64,000 nt of DNA from Desulfobacteraceae bacterium (GTDB taxonomy: Bacteria; Desulfobacterota; Desulfobacteria; Desulfobacterales; Desulfobacteraceae): assembly GCA_016744295.1 (NCBI GenBank), contig JADGEQ010000012.1:82450-146449 (forward strand), given 5' to 3'. Below the pieces are notes generated by a model. The model was not told where the DNA came from. It saw only the letters and a list, made by a program, of their open reading frames with translations, and did not search any database. Positions 18,599 through 27,688 of this stretch are shown in pieces. Numbering within the stretch: position 1 is the first letter of the stretch; each line of letters starts with the position of its first letter. The position numbers were made by a program, and so were the translations under genes.

Positions 18599-19813
18599 AT
18601 GGAAAATGCATCTGCTCTCAGGAATGACAACACCCCTTATGTTAAACTCCAACAGCATCTAAACAATCAGCCTGTGGGCTTTCCGCCCAGCCGGAACGGT
18701 GCTGATATTCGGCTGCTCAAACATATATTCACCCCTAAAGAGGCCGAGGTTGCAACCTGCCTCAACCATTTGGGGCAACCGTTGGATACCATTTTCAAAC
18801 GTGCAGCCCATATAGTAGCATCAAAACGGGAATTGGAAAAACATTTGACGTCCATCCTCAAAAAAGGTGGTTTGGAATTTCGATTGGAAAAGGGACAACG
18901 CCTGTATGCAAACACACCGCTGGTGGTAGGGATGTATGAACTACAGTTGGAGCGTCTCTCCCCAGAATTTATTCAGGATTTCAAAGCGTATACCTCAGAA
19001 AAAAGATATGGGATTTCATTTCTGGCCACCAAATTGCCACAGATGAGGACCATTCCAATCGGCAAGAGCATAACACCAAAAATGCCTGTGGCTGATTTCG
19101 ATCAAATCAACAAGCTCCTTGAAACGGCTTCTGACCCTTTCGTCATCTTGCCCTGTATCTGTCGAAGAAAAAAATCCCTTCAGGGAGAGCCCTGCCAACA
19201 GACCGATAGGACTGAGACCTGTATGGCCATGGGTGGAGTTGCCCAAACTTTGCTGAAAATGGAAATCGGTCGTAAAATTACCCGGAACGAGGCTATGGAT
19301 ATTATCCGTGAAAATCAAAAAGAAGGATTGGTACTCCAGCCGGGCAATACCCAGGATATTGAGTTCCTATGTTCCTGCTGTGGTTGCTGCTGTTCCATGC
19401 TTAGCCTACAAAAAGAGTTGCCCCGGCCCCTGGATTTTTGGGCATCGAATTTCCAAACATCCATAGATCCAGACTGCTGTATCGGATGTGGCAAATGTAT
19501 TATTCACTGCCAGACCCAGGCACTTACCCTTGCTAAACTGTCAAAAAATCAGTCAAAAGAAGACCGGCCAAAACCCAATCTTAACCGCCACCGCTGTATT
19601 GGTTGCGGTAACTGTGTTCCTGCCTGTCCGACTGGTGCCCTGTCTTTAATACCTTGTGTCTCTCAAGTCCGGCCACCAAAAGATAGAGAAGGGCTAAATA
19701 CCATTTTGCTAAAAGAGAAAAAAAACAAACTCGCCCCAATAAAAGTCATTGGAAAACTGGCCAAGGGAATTGCATTGACAGGGGATCTGAATCTACTGAA
19801 AAAAAAGGGCTAA
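18599..19813 (+). CDS. 4Fe-4S ferredoxin-type protein with large N-terminal domain
   Basis: 404 aa; ATG 18599 without a clear ribosome-binding site. The C-terminal half carries two 4Fe-4S motifs, CIGCGKCIIHCQT and CIGCGNCVPACPTGA, each CxxCxxCxxxC(P). Before them lie clusters of extra cysteines (CICRRKK, CSCCGCCCS). The N-terminal part (~30-110) resembles a winged-helix region that often precedes such domains in anaerobe proteins (FTPKEAEVATCL). Likely a cytoplasmic electron carrier or redox-regulated protein; partner unknown. No operon. Confidence 0.8.
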   Translation: MENASALRNDNTPYVKLQQHLNNQPVGFPPSRNGADIRLLKHIFTPKEAEVATCLNHLGQPLDTIFKRAAHIVASKRELEKHLTSILKKGGLEFRLEKGQRLYANTPLVVGMYELQLERLSPEFIQDFKAYTSEKRYGISFLATKLPQMRTIPIGKSITPKMPVADFDQINKLLETASDPFVILPCICRRKKSLQGEPCQQTDRTETCMAMGGVAQTLLKMEIGRKITRNEAMDIIRENQKEGLVLQPGNTQDIEFLCSCCGCCCSMLSLQKELPRPLDFWASNFQTSIDPDCCIGCGKCIIHCQTQALTLAKLSKNQSKEDRPKPNLNRHRCIGCGNCVPACPTGALSLIPCVSQVRPPKDREGLNTILLKEKKNKLAPIKVIGKLAKGIALTGDLNLLKKKG

Positions 19814-19844
19814 TGAATTAATCATTGAAAGACTGATTCAGGTG

Positions 19845-19902
19845 ACTCAATCATAATTATCCGAAGGTGAAGTATTCAGTCGCCGAAATTGTCATGGATA
19901 CC
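19845..19902 (+). repeat. 58-bp degenerate repeat, copy 1
   Basis: Shares TAATTATCC, then AGTATTCAG and GGATACC at the same spacing with copies at 21080 and 22519. The three are in the same orientation and bracket the DUF1772/IS-remnant segment and the PEP-CTERM gene. The remaining gap 19814-20187 shows no convincing gene. Confidence 0.6.
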
Positions 19903-20187
19903 AAAAGAATATATCCCCGGAAATCTGGATTGGAATTGATGCCAATCATGCAAGAATCTATGAGTTTTCTATTATTTACATATACAATTCTCTTTGATAC
20001 AAAAACATTGAGAAAATTTAATATAAACAGCAAACGGATATCATTTAAAATGATATAATATGCGGATCCGGTAATGAACTTGTTGGGAATTCCGGTGACA
20101 TACTTATTTCCAACAAGCAACAGACACCGGATTTCATGGGTGATGTTCAAAGGTTAGGCTAAATAAAAATGGAAAGGGAAATATTAT

Positions 20188-20691
20188 ATGTATTTAGAAC
20201 TGATCTTTCGGGGTTTACTTATTCTGAGCACGCTTTTATGTTCTTTGGTATCAGGTTTGGTATTTGCTTTTGCAATTGTGGTGATGCCGGGAATTAAAAA
20301 CTTAAAAGATCGAGAGTTCATCCGGGCTTTTCAAGTGATGGATGGTGTTATCCAGAATAATCAACCATTATTTATCTTTGTCTGGATCGGTTCTGCTTTG
20401 ACATTAATAGCCTCAGCTATTTTAGGAATCTGGCAATTAGATGGGATTCAAAGAATATTTCTAATAATTACAGCTTTTATTTATATTATTGGTGTTCATA
20501 TACCAACCATCACAATAAACATTCCACTAAACAATAAACTCCAAACACTCGATACGAATTCTTCAAATGAAACAACTCAACAAACAGTCCGAGGTGATTT
20601 TGAGCTACGTTGGAACTTTTGGAATTCTTTCAGGACAGTTGTATCAAGCTTGGTATCTGTTCTCTTAATGATTTTGCTTTACAACCTTTAA
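20188..20691 (+). CDS. DUF1772 (anthrone-oxygenase-like) membrane protein
   Basis: 167 aa, ATG 20188 with GGGAAA upstream. Four hydrophobic segments (~8-32, 62-80, 88-106, 145-165) and the sequence VFAFAIVVMPGIKNL ... FIRAFQVMDGVIQNNQP match the DUF1772 family; family members of fungal pathways resemble anthrone oxygenases, but bacterial function is unknown. RWNFWNSFRT before the last helix is characteristic. It ends exactly at the boundary of a transposase remnant, so the downstream flank has been rearranged. Confidence 0.8.
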   Translation: MYLELIFRGLLILSTLLCSLVSGLVFAFAIVVMPGIKNLKDREFIRAFQVMDGVIQNNQPLFIFVWIGSALTLIASAILGIWQLDGIQRIFLIITAFIYIIGVHIPTITINIPLNNKLQTLDTNSSNETTQQTVRGDFELRWNFWNSFRTVVSSLVSVLLMILLYNL

Positions 20692-20937
20692 TCAGAACAA
20701 TTGACGTAAACAAACGCCAACGTTAAACGCTATGAATCCTATCGAATAAAGGCGCATCGATCTTTCAATAAGCCGCCATATCAGCAGTGAAATCAATAAA
20801 ACTATTCCGAGGACTTCAATCCGAGAATTATTTTTCAGAAAAACACTGTTGATGATGACCGGATTCTTCAAAAATCCAAAGTTCTGTTCAATACCGCTCT
20901 GGCTCTTGTATAACCCTAGAAGACCTTCAACGTCCCA
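20692..20937 (-). pseudogene. IS1634-family transposase, C-terminal remnant
   Basis: Reading minus from 20937, WDVEGLLGLYKSQSGIEQNF, GFLKNPVIINSVFLKN, then RIEVLGIVLLISLLIW and RLIERSMR match the C-terminus of IS1634-type DDE transposases (YKxQxxVExxFRFLKDP... pattern with the catalytic Glu region). The frame is open a little further (to 21030) but that part is unrelated. The N-terminal two thirds are gone. The stop abuts the end of the convergent DUF1772 gene. Confidence 0.75.
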
Positions 20938-21079
20938 CTCCGCCTTTTCCGAAGGCGAAACCAGATTGGAAAAAAAATAAGACACCCAGCCTCCTCCCGG
21001 AGGGTTGCGACCTTTGCTTAATCCTCCCATTTTGCTTCAGCCAAACCATTCGTACCAGGCTCCCAAAAGCTAAACCGAA

Positions 21080-21137
21080 ACTCAACATTAATTATCCAAA
21101 GTTGAAGCATTCAGAAGCCCGAAATATCAAGGATACC
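21080..21137 (+). repeat. 58-bp degenerate repeat, copy 2
   Basis: Same family as 19845 and 22519; 58 bp like copy 1. It lies 50 bp beyond the IS1634-type fragment, so it may be the surviving end of that element. Similarity to copy 1 seems to continue for ~30 bp after GGATACC. Confidence 0.6.
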
Positions 21138-21293
21138 GATACAAGTTTTGATTGATCTTTGAAATCCCTGGACTGAATCCATTATGAATCTACCCGGTCA
21201 CTTCATGCATCACTAATGAAGACTGACGATCCACCGGATTGCCTCAAGATTCCAGTTCCCGGGTTTACCCAAAAAATAAGGTTACTTATGTAC

Positions 21294-21348
21294 TTAAGAT
21301 TATTCTGGTAAAATTGTTCAGGCTCAACTATATCTCCAAGTAAGTTGA
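21294..21348 (+). repeat. Degenerate upstream repeat, copy 2
   Basis: Partner of the stretch at 17617: AAGATTATTCTGG, then CAACTATATCTCC and AAGTAAGTT. It lies in the 625-bp gap upstream of the PEP-CTERM gene, which otherwise holds the 58-bp repeat and the sigma-54 promoter. Confidence 0.4.
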
Positions 21349-21589
21349 ATATCATAACAAGACGTTGCTTCAACTTATGTATAAAGATGAACGGAACCCA
21401 CCTCGATTTTCAACATTCTCTGAAACTATTTTGAAACAAAGCTCTCAAAAATAGGAAACAAAGTTCGCAATACTATAACATATTTTTTATATATATGAAT
21501 AACATTTGATTCTTTGTTTTAGTATCATATTTTTCTTAAAACCCTTACCCAGAAGCGATATGCAAATCCTATAAGGGAACTATGGAATT

Positions 21590-21606
21590 CGGAACAATTC
21601 TTGCAT
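21590..21606 (+). promoter_or_regulatory. Predicted sigma-54 promoter of PEP-CTERM gene
   Basis: CGGAACAATTCTTGCA contains GG (21591-21592) and GC (21603-21604) exactly ten bases apart, with TTGCA at -12 matching consensus and GGAAC at -24 close to GGCAC. It ends about 50 bp upstream of the ATG. PEP-CTERM genes are known to be controlled in many bacteria by the sigma-54 activator PrsR with kinase PrsK, which would fit. Confidence 0.6.
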
Positions 21607-21656
21607 CATCACTCAGAGGTTTTAACCACTAACTTATTTCTACAAGGAGTACGATA

Positions 21657-22325
21657 ATGAATCTGAAAGCTCTTTTTGCACGGAACATTTTGAGTTGTTT
21701 GTTGTTATTGTTATTATTGAGTGGGGTTGCGAATGCTACACTATTGGAAGTGGATTATGCAGCCGGTAGTGGTGATGGGTTGTTAACTCATGATACTGAA
21801 ACTGGGTTGATGTGGTTGGATATTGGAGAAACACAAGGACAAGGTTACGATAATGTTCTTGTAAATTCCCCATACATAACAGCTGGATTTCGAGTTGCCA
21901 CATTAGAAGAGGTAAAGGAATTATGGGCAAATACGGGAGGGTCACAATTAAACTACATGAATACAGGTGATTTTGATACAAGCAAAATATTGCTTGATCT
22001 GCTGGGATCAACCGCAACAAATAGTTATGCGTCATATGAATACACCGAATTGTTCGGACTTACTTCCACAAATGTAAGTAGCCTCCCTGGCAGTAACCCT
22101 AATTTAATTTTTGGTGTAAGATTTGGTAAACAGGATTATATAGATTCAACTCTCGATAAAGGATCTTTGTCTATACAACATGAGCTCAAAGACTCCTTAC
22201 ATCCGAATAAGTCGGTTTTTCTCGTAACCTCACCAGCCCCCACACCAACACCCGAACCCGCTACAATGATCCTCTTAGGCATCGGCCTTTTAGGACTTGC
22301 TGGAGTTAATAGAAGAAAAAAATAA
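21657..22325 (+). CDS. PEP-CTERM sorting-domain exported protein
   Basis: 222 aa, ATG 21657 with AAGGAG. A signal peptide (LSCLLLLLLLSGVANA) starts the protein and a PEP-CTERM tail ends it: PEPATMILLGIGLLGLAGVN followed by RRKK. Exosortase cleaves such tails during export to the surface, often with exopolysaccharide. The middle has DTETGLMWLD and FRVATLEEVKELW, as in many PEP-CTERM proteins of the TGLMWLD class. No exosortase gene is in the window. Transcribed alone, from the sigma-54 promoter, with a terminator behind. Confidence 0.92.
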   Translation: MNLKALFARNILSCLLLLLLLSGVANATLLEVDYAAGSGDGLLTHDTETGLMWLDIGETQGQGYDNVLVNSPYITAGFRVATLEEVKELWANTGGSQLNYMNTGDFDTSKILLDLLGSTATNSYASYEYTELFGLTSTNVSSLPGSNPNLIFGVRFGKQDYIDSTLDKGSLSIQHELKDSLHPNKSVFLVTSPAPTPTPEPATMILLGIGLLGLAGVNRRKK

Positions 22326-22351
22326 AAAAAAGTTATTAGAGGATTTAAGTT

Positions 22352-22386
22352 AAGGCAGGGTCATTAATTTGATCTTGCCTTTTTTA
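22352..22386 (+). terminator. Rho-independent terminator
   Basis: AAGGCAGGGTCA and its pairing partner GATCTTGCCTT form a stem around a short AT loop, followed by a run of T. It lies 26 bp after the PEP-CTERM gene. Confidence 0.75.
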
Positions 22387-22518
22387 TTTTACATTCTACT
22401 TTCGGATTATAGAAAATATGCACCTATAGATTTCAAGCACTCATCTTTTTGAAATATCAAGTTCCTGCTTAGTGAATTTGACCATTCCACTTTTTAATAT
22501 ATTTTGTTGATCGAGTGG

Positions 22519-22577
22519 GCTCAACAATAATTATCCTTGTTAAAAGTATTCAGAGCTTGGAATATATCCAGAATACC
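22519..22577 (+). repeat. 58-bp degenerate repeat, copy 3
   Basis: Third copy (59 bp) with TAATTATCC, AGTATTCAGAG and GAATACC. It lies downstream of the PEP-CTERM gene in the same orientation as the others. The gap 22387-22995 otherwise shows no gene I trust; a 65-codon frame at 22704 lacks a ribosome-binding site. Confidence 0.5.
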
Positions 22578-22995
22578 TACCCAATTGTGAATTTTAGATT
22601 GATGTAATTTTTTGGGCTTTTTCAGTAATTATTTTTAAAATTCAATGGTCAAGACTTGTATTCATAGTCTCAGGATTTCTAAATCGAATCCAGACCCCAT
22701 ATTTTGTGGCCAAGGGGGATTTTATTTAGCCTACAAAAAGTCAACAAATTGTTAGGTTTAAAAAATTTGCACGGATTATATGAAGGAAATTTTTTGGCGG
22801 GTGCCTGTGATGGACAATGGTTAAAGTGGCAACCATTGGAGACAAAACCTCCTGGGTTAAAAAACCCTGGGTGTTATTTTCTTTACGAGAAACAAATTTA
22901 AATTTTTTGCAGAAGGCCTTTTCAGGTATAGAGCGGTTTAACTCACCGAGAATTGCTTTGCTGTATCTGAAGATCCCATACTCATCCCATTGTTT

Positions 22996-23466
22996 TTATT
23001 GTCTCAAACTGGCAACCAGACGACCGGGCTTTTCAAAATAGGCAAACAAATCCAGGATATGGTGGATGACCAGGTTTGATGCCATCAGGGTTTTTGTTGA
23101 AACTCCCTCCTGTTGGAAAACGGCTACTCCCAATATTGCCTCTTTGAGCAGCAATTGGTCATTGGCCCCGTTTCCCACGCCAATGGTTTTTTGGGGTCCC
23201 AATGTTTGAAGACATGTTAATTTGCTCAATGCCTGATTCTTCTCGGGTATAATGTGCAGGCGGCACTTGACATCTTCAAGCTCCTTTTTAACCGATCCAA
23301 AGGTATCCGCCGTGATCACATGGAAGGCCAACCGATCTGAAAATTGATCAATTAGTTCCCTTACCCCGGCAATCAAGCGGCCGTCAATGGCAATGGTGCC
23401 GTTAAAATCCAGTAAAACATTTTCAATTGTTAGATCATGGAATCCTGGAATATGAATCTGAATCAT
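22996..23466 (-). CDS. HAD-family phosphatase (soluble P-type ATPase-like)
   Basis: 156 aa, ATG 23466 with GGGAGA. HAD motifs: DFNGTIAIDG (nucleophile Asp), TADTFGS (motif II Thr), and GNGANDQLLLKEA (motif IV); this DFNGT variant is that of the small COG4087 proteins that resemble the P-domain of P-type ATPases. The substrate is unknown. It follows pstB by 38 bp on the same strand, so it probably belongs to the phosphate operon, where a phosphatase would make sense. Confidence 0.8.
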   Translation of the reverse strand: MIQIHIPGFHDLTIENVLLDFNGTIAIDGRLIAGVRELIDQFSDRLAFHVITADTFGSVKKELEDVKCRLHIIPEKNQALSKLTCLQTLGPQKTIGVGNGANDQLLLKEAILGVAVFQQEGVSTKTLMASNLVIHHILDLFAYFEKPGRLVASLRQ

Positions 23467-23504
23467 TTTAAGTCTCCCTTTGGGTGTATCCGTTGTTGCG
23501 GTCC

Positions 23505-24209
23505 TTACCATTTTTGTATTAGCTGTCCCCGGGACAAAAGCATGCCCGTATCTGCTATCCGTTTCACCTGGTCCAGGTAATGGGAAACAAGGAGAATGGT
23601 GCAGTCTTTTTTCACTTCAACAAGCAATCTTTCAATCATCCTGGAGGAGGTGTCATCCAAGGAGGAGGTGGGCTCGTCCAGCAACAATACCCCGGGGTTT
23701 AAAATCAAGGCCCTTGCAATGCAAAGCCGCTGCTGCTGACCGCCGGACAAACCTCTGGCATCTTCATTCAAGCGGTCCTTTACCTCCTCCCATAAAAAGG
23801 CTCTTTTTAAAACTGTTTCAACCCGGAAGGGGGCATCCTTCTGTTTATCTTCCCCCTTGAGCTTGAGGGGAAAGAGGATATTTTTAGAAATACTCATGGG
23901 CAGAGGATTGGGCACCTGAAAAACCATTCCCACCCGACGCCTCAGCTCCGACACAGGGTATCTTGGATCATGGATATTCTGAAATTTTCCGTCAAAATTT
24001 ATCTCAATTTGTCCCGTGGCCCTTGCGCCTTCTATGCCTTCCCACAACCGGTTTAAACTCATCAGCAGGGTGGATTTTCCCTGGCCCGAGGGTCCGGTAA
24101 CAGCGGTGATCCTGTTTTCCCCAATCTCCATGGAAATATGATCCAAAATTGTGCGGCCATTATAATAGAAGGATAGATCTTTGATTTTTATTTTTGATTT
24201 TATCTGCAT
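23505..24209 (-). CDS. pstB: Phosphate ABC transporter ATP-binding protein
   Basis: 234 aa. ATG 24209 starts one base after the pstA stop; a longer start would overlap pstA. Walker A GPSGQGKST, Q-loop VFQVPNPLPMS, signature LSGGQQQRL, Walker B VLLLDEPTSSLD and H-loop VSHY are all intact. PstB powers the high-affinity phosphate importer PstSCAB at the inner membrane. It is slightly shorter and more divergent than enterobacterial PstB; assignment rests on the adjoining pstCA and pstS. No phoU follows. Confidence 0.9.
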   Translation of the reverse strand: MQIKSKIKIKDLSFYYNGRTILDHISMEIGENRITAVTGPSGQGKSTLLMSLNRLWEGIEGARATGQIEINFDGKFQNIHDPRYPVSELRRRVGMVFQVPNPLPMSISKNILFPLKLKGEDKQKDAPFRVETVLKRAFLWEEVKDRLNEDARGLSGGQQQRLCIARALILNPGVLLLDEPTSSLDDTSSRMIERLLVEVKKDCTILLVSHYLDQVKRIADTGMLLSRGQLIQKW

Positions 24210-24210
24210 A

Positions 24211-25125
24211 TCAATCTCTGTACAATAATTTTTGTGACAGCTTTTTTTTAAAAAAATGGGCAAGGACAAACAAATTCATACAGATAAAGATCAGAACAAG
24301 GCAAGCCCCATACCCCTTCATTAATTCCGATTGATCTGCATACTGGGAGGAAATATAATAGATATAAAAGGGCAATGCTTCAAAAGGTGAGAACACTGAC
24401 TTGGGGATGCCTGCGGTGGCAACAGCCCCGGTCAGCATGATAACCGCCGTATCTTCGGCGCATCTGCCAACGGACAGGATGATGCCGCTGACAATGGCGG
24501 ATAAACAAGCGGGCAACAGCACATATAAAATATTTTGAAGCTTTGTGGCGCCCAGGCCCGGGGCTGTCATCCTCACACTTGGAGGCAGGCTCTCCAGGGC
24601 CATCTGGGTGGTTCTGATCATATAGGGAAGTACCAGAAATGCCAGGGAAAGGGCCGATATCAGCAAACAGGGATACAGTTTTGCAAAAAAATAATGGTGC
24701 AGAAAAAGGGTGATGCTGAATCCAAAAAGCCCCACAACAATGGAGGGGATACCGGCCAGAATATCAAAGACAATTGAAAAAAAGTATTTCACCCCGGGGG
24801 AGGCATATTCGGCCAGAAAAATGCCCGTGAAAAGGCCCAGGGGAACGGCAAATACAATGGCCAGAAAAATCAGACACAGGGTTCCGATCATGGCCGGGAA
24901 AAGGCCGTCAAACACCTGGCGTTTGAAAAACAGGGCGTCCCAAACAGGGGTATCTCCAAAAATAAGCCGGGGCGTCAGGGAGCTGTATCCCTTGATACAT
25001 AAAAACCCGATAATAATGAAAACCGCGATGATCAAAAAAAGGCTGCACCCCCATGCAAATCCTCTAAAAGCCTTGTCCCAGCTAAACACCCTATAATTCA
25101 ATATTCTGGCCCGTTGCGCTTTCAT
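24211..25125 (-). CDS. pstA: Phosphate ABC transporter permease
   Basis: 304 aa; ATG 25125 overlaps the pstC stop (ATGA). Six hydrophobic segments and the EAA-type loop (TTQMALESLPPSVRMTAPGL, with GATKLQ) that contacts PstB. LAGIPSIVVGLFG and VGRCAEDTAVIMLTGA are PstA signatures. Forms the membrane channel with PstC. Confidence 0.92.
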   Translation of the reverse strand: MKAQRARILNYRVFSWDKAFRGFAWGCSLFLIIAVFIIIGFLCIKGYSSLTPRLIFGDTPVWDALFFKRQVFDGLFPAMIGTLCLIFLAIVFAVPLGLFTGIFLAEYASPGVKYFFSIVFDILAGIPSIVVGLFGFSITLFLHHYFFAKLYPCLLISALSLAFLVLPYMIRTTQMALESLPPSVRMTAPGLGATKLQNILYVLLPACLSAIVSGIILSVGRCAEDTAVIMLTGAVATAGIPKSVFSPFEALPFYIYYISSQYADQSELMKGYGACLVLIFICMNLFVLAHFFKKKLSQKLLYRD

Positions 25126-25979
25126 CTATTCCCTACCCCTTTGGCCCCTAAAAACCGGACCAGCCCGACCCCCATGCCCGTCATGGCATAAAGGCTGATG
25201 CCGCAGACAAAAATGGTTTTAAACTCGATGCTGTCAAAATCTGCGGCAATGATCAGACCAATATGGGCGGTGAGGGTTCGGGCCGAATCTGTGATGGATC
25301 CGGGAAACCCCACGGCATTTCCACTGATCATCAGGGCAATCAGGGTATCGCCCATGGCCCGGCCAAAGGAAAGGATGAGGCCGGTTACCATTGATTTCCA
25401 GGCACAGGGCAGCACAATATAGAAAAATTTTTGTACCGTGGTCGCCCCTGTGCTGTCGGCGGCATTCAGATAAGACTGGGGGACCATGGCAAAACTTTGG
25501 GTGAAAAAAAGAATCATGGTCGGGGAGATTAAGATACCCAGCATAATACCTGCAGAAAGAATGCACATGCCAGATCCCCTGGCAACAAGTTCCCGAACCA
25601 GGGGAACCAGCAGAAAAATGCCGACAAACCCATAAATTACGGTAGGAATAGCCGTCATGGCTTCAACCCCTCGCTTGAGCCATTTTCCCTTTCCCCCAGG
25701 ATCTAATATCCCCACAAAAACGGATACTCCGCAGCTGATGGGGAAACTGAACCCAACCGCCAGAAAAGCGATGGATATGGTTCCTGCAACCATGGGCCCG
25801 AGGCCAAAAATGCCCTGGTCCGGAGACCAGGGCAAAATCAGCATCTTCCAGAACAGCCCCTGGGCAAAGATGGGATAGGCCAGGAGAACCATAAACCCCA
25901 GAATACCAAGGGTAATACCAACACTTAAAAGGGCTGCTCCCAGAAAAACAGATTTAGAAATCTTCTCTTTCACATCCAT
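25122..25979 (-). CDS. pstC: Phosphate ABC transporter permease
   Basis: 285 aa; ATG 25979 overlaps the pstS stop in a TGATG junction. Six hydrophobic segments, the TAIPTVIYGFVGIF motif and the coupling loop (AADSTGATTVQKFFYIVLP) are typical of PstC; FGRAMGDTLIALMISG is a further family mark. Partner of PstA. Confidence 0.92.
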   Translation of the reverse strand: MDVKEKISKSVFLGAALLSVGITLGILGFMVLLAYPIFAQGLFWKMLILPWSPDQGIFGLGPMVAGTISIAFLAVGFSFPISCGVSVFVGILDPGGKGKWLKRGVEAMTAIPTVIYGFVGIFLLVPLVRELVARGSGMCILSAGIMLGILISPTMILFFTQSFAMVPQSYLNAADSTGATTVQKFFYIVLPCAWKSMVTGLILSFGRAMGDTLIALMISGNAVGFPGSITDSARTLTAHIGLIIAADFDSIEFKTIFVCGISLYAMTGMGVGLVRFLGAKGVGNR

Positions 25980-26830
25980 CAGTTCACAGGAATAAATCCT
26001 TTATCAGCCGCCATTGCCTGTCCGTCGGGTCCCATGAGATAATCTATGAATTTTTTGGCAAGTCCTTGGGCCTCGCCCTTTGTGTTGGAGAAAAGCCCCC
26101 TTGCCACCTTGTATTGACCGGATTTAACAGATGCCATGCTCGGAGTGACCCCATCCAGAACAAGGGGTACAACCCCCGCATCAATAAACCCTACCGACAC
26201 ATAGCCAATGCTGTAAGGATCATTGCTCACCCCTGTTTTCATGGCGCCGTTGGAAACCACCACATTGGCCCGGGCAGTGATTTCAGATTTTTTTAAGGCC
26301 TTTTTCCAAAACACGGAACGGGTTCCGCTTGCAGAATCCCGGGTATAGATGTTGATGGGTTTGTCCGGGCCGCCAACTTCCTTCCAGGAGCGTATCTTTC
26401 CTGAAAATATTTCCTGAAGCTGCTGACTGGAAAGTGATTTCACCGGATTTTTAGGATTGACAACAGCGGCCACTCCGTCAATGGCCCATTTGTACATTTT
26501 TAACCCGTACTTGGAAACTTCGCTTTCTGTGGCGGGTCTGCCGGAATTTCCAATGTTTACCAATCCTTCTCCCACCTGTTTGATACCGGCCCCGGACCCC
26601 CCGCCTGCAATAATAATCTGAATGTCGGGATTAAATCGCATAATCTTTTTGGCAGCCGCCTTCATCACAGGGATGTGGGCGGTACCGCCGGAAATTCTTA
26701 AAACCTGATTTTTTTCGCCCTTGAACATATCCAGCTCACCAGCCCAAAGAGTGGTCATACAAATGCCTGACAGGAACAAAAGAAGAAAACCCGTTAGGAT
26801 CAATGTTAAACCTTTTCTTGTAAATTTCAT
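25979..26830 (-). CDS. pstS: Phosphate-binding protein
   Basis: 283 aa. ATG 26830 chosen because GGAG lies six bases upstream; an ATG four codons earlier overlaps that site. A long signal peptide ends near LWAGE. Ligand-binding landmarks of the PstS family are present: AGGGSGAGIKQ, GNSGRPATESE, YTRDSASGTRSVFWKK and SNDPYSIGYVS. The protein captures phosphate in the periplasm for PstCAB. First gene of pstSCAB plus HAD phosphatase. It is 68 bp downstream of the reductase activator gene. Confidence 0.92.
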   Translation of the reverse strand: MKFTRKGLTLILTGFLLLFLSGICMTTLWAGELDMFKGEKNQVLRISGGTAHIPVMKAAAKKIMRFNPDIQIIIAGGGSGAGIKQVGEGLVNIGNSGRPATESEVSKYGLKMYKWAIDGVAAVVNPKNPVKSLSSQQLQEIFSGKIRSWKEVGGPDKPINIYTRDSASGTRSVFWKKALKKSEITARANVVVSNGAMKTGVSNDPYSIGYVSVGFIDAGVVPLVLDGVTPSMASVKSGQYKVARGLFSNTKGEAQGLAKKFIDYLMGPDGQAMAADKGFIPVN

Positions 26831-26898
26831 TTCAAACTCCATTTTTTCTATTTTTCATTGGTTGTTTAATGAATCTTTTGTAAAATTACAATCCCTGT

Positions 26899-27687
26899 TT
26901 ATTGGTTTGCCGATACTTTTTTGGCCAGTACTTTTTCCCATAAGACCAGAGCGGCCCCCAATGCTCCCATCATCTGGGGAGTCTCCGGAACAAGGACCTC
27001 TCGATTCAGTTTTTGAGATATCAGTTGTTTGATACAAAGATTGTTTGCCACCCCCCCGGAAAAAACAATGGGCCCTGAACCGCTGACCCGGTTGATCATT
27101 CCTGCGGCACGCTTTACCACGCTCAGGTGCAATCCCCTGGCAATCTCTTTTCGGTCCGCTCCCCTGGCAATCAGGGAGGTGACTTCGGATTCAGCAAAAA
27201 CCGTACACATGCTGTTGATATTCAGATCATTCCGGGCGGCAAGGGCTGCCAGCCCAAATTCATCGATGGTAAATCCAAGATTTCGGGCCATGATTTCCAA
27301 AAATTTTCCAGTCCCTGCGGCACAGCGATCGTTCATTTCAAACTTTTTAACCAACCCCCTGGCATTCAGGGCAATGGCCTTGCTGTCCTGGCCGCCGATA
27401 TCCAGAATGGTTGAAGCTTCCGGGAAAAAAGAGACAACGCCCCGTGCATGGGCCTTGATTTCCGTGACTGTTTCGGCATCGTCAAAGGCGGTTTCAAATA
27501 GCCCCCGGCCATATCCTGTTGCCATGATCTGATCATAGACCACCCCCTCCAAAATTCCATGGACTTGGGTGATGGGATCAAACCCGGTATCGGCCTGGTA
27601 AAAATCAACCACTTCCCCCTGTTCATTCACCACCACCAATTCAATGGTTCTGGAGCCGATGTCAATTCCTGCATATTTTTTCATCAT
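26899..27687 (-). CDS. ATPase activator of double-cubane reductase (BadF/HgdC family)
   Basis: 262 aa, ATG 27687 one base after the stop of the reductase gene. ASKHA-fold ATPase: phosphate-binding GIDIGSRTIELV, DIGGQDSKAI, and the two cluster-binding cysteines in NDRCAAGTGKF and SMCTVFAESE, which hold a 4Fe-4S cluster between subunits of the homodimer. Activators of this family use ATP to push a low-potential electron into a partner (2-hydroxyacyl-CoA dehydratase or double-cubane protein). The partner is surely the adjacent reductase. Confidence 0.92.
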   Translation of the reverse strand: MMKKYAGIDIGSRTIELVVVNEQGEVVDFYQADTGFDPITQVHGILEGVVYDQIMATGYGRGLFETAFDDAETVTEIKAHARGVVSFFPEASTILDIGGQDSKAIALNARGLVKKFEMNDRCAAGTGKFLEIMARNLGFTIDEFGLAALAARNDLNINSMCTVFAESEVTSLIARGADRKEIARGLHLSVVKRAAGMINRVSGSGPIVFSGGVANNLCIKQLISQKLNREVLVPETPQMMGALGAALVLWEKVLAKKVSANQ

Positions 27688-27688
27688 T

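Noticed and set aside
19857..20150. 97-codon minus-strand frame
   Set aside because: Overlaps the 58-bp repeat and lacks coding signs.
22704..22901. 65-codon plus-strand frame
   Set aside because: No ribosome-binding site, no family, unusual composition; lies between a repeat and an unrelated gene.
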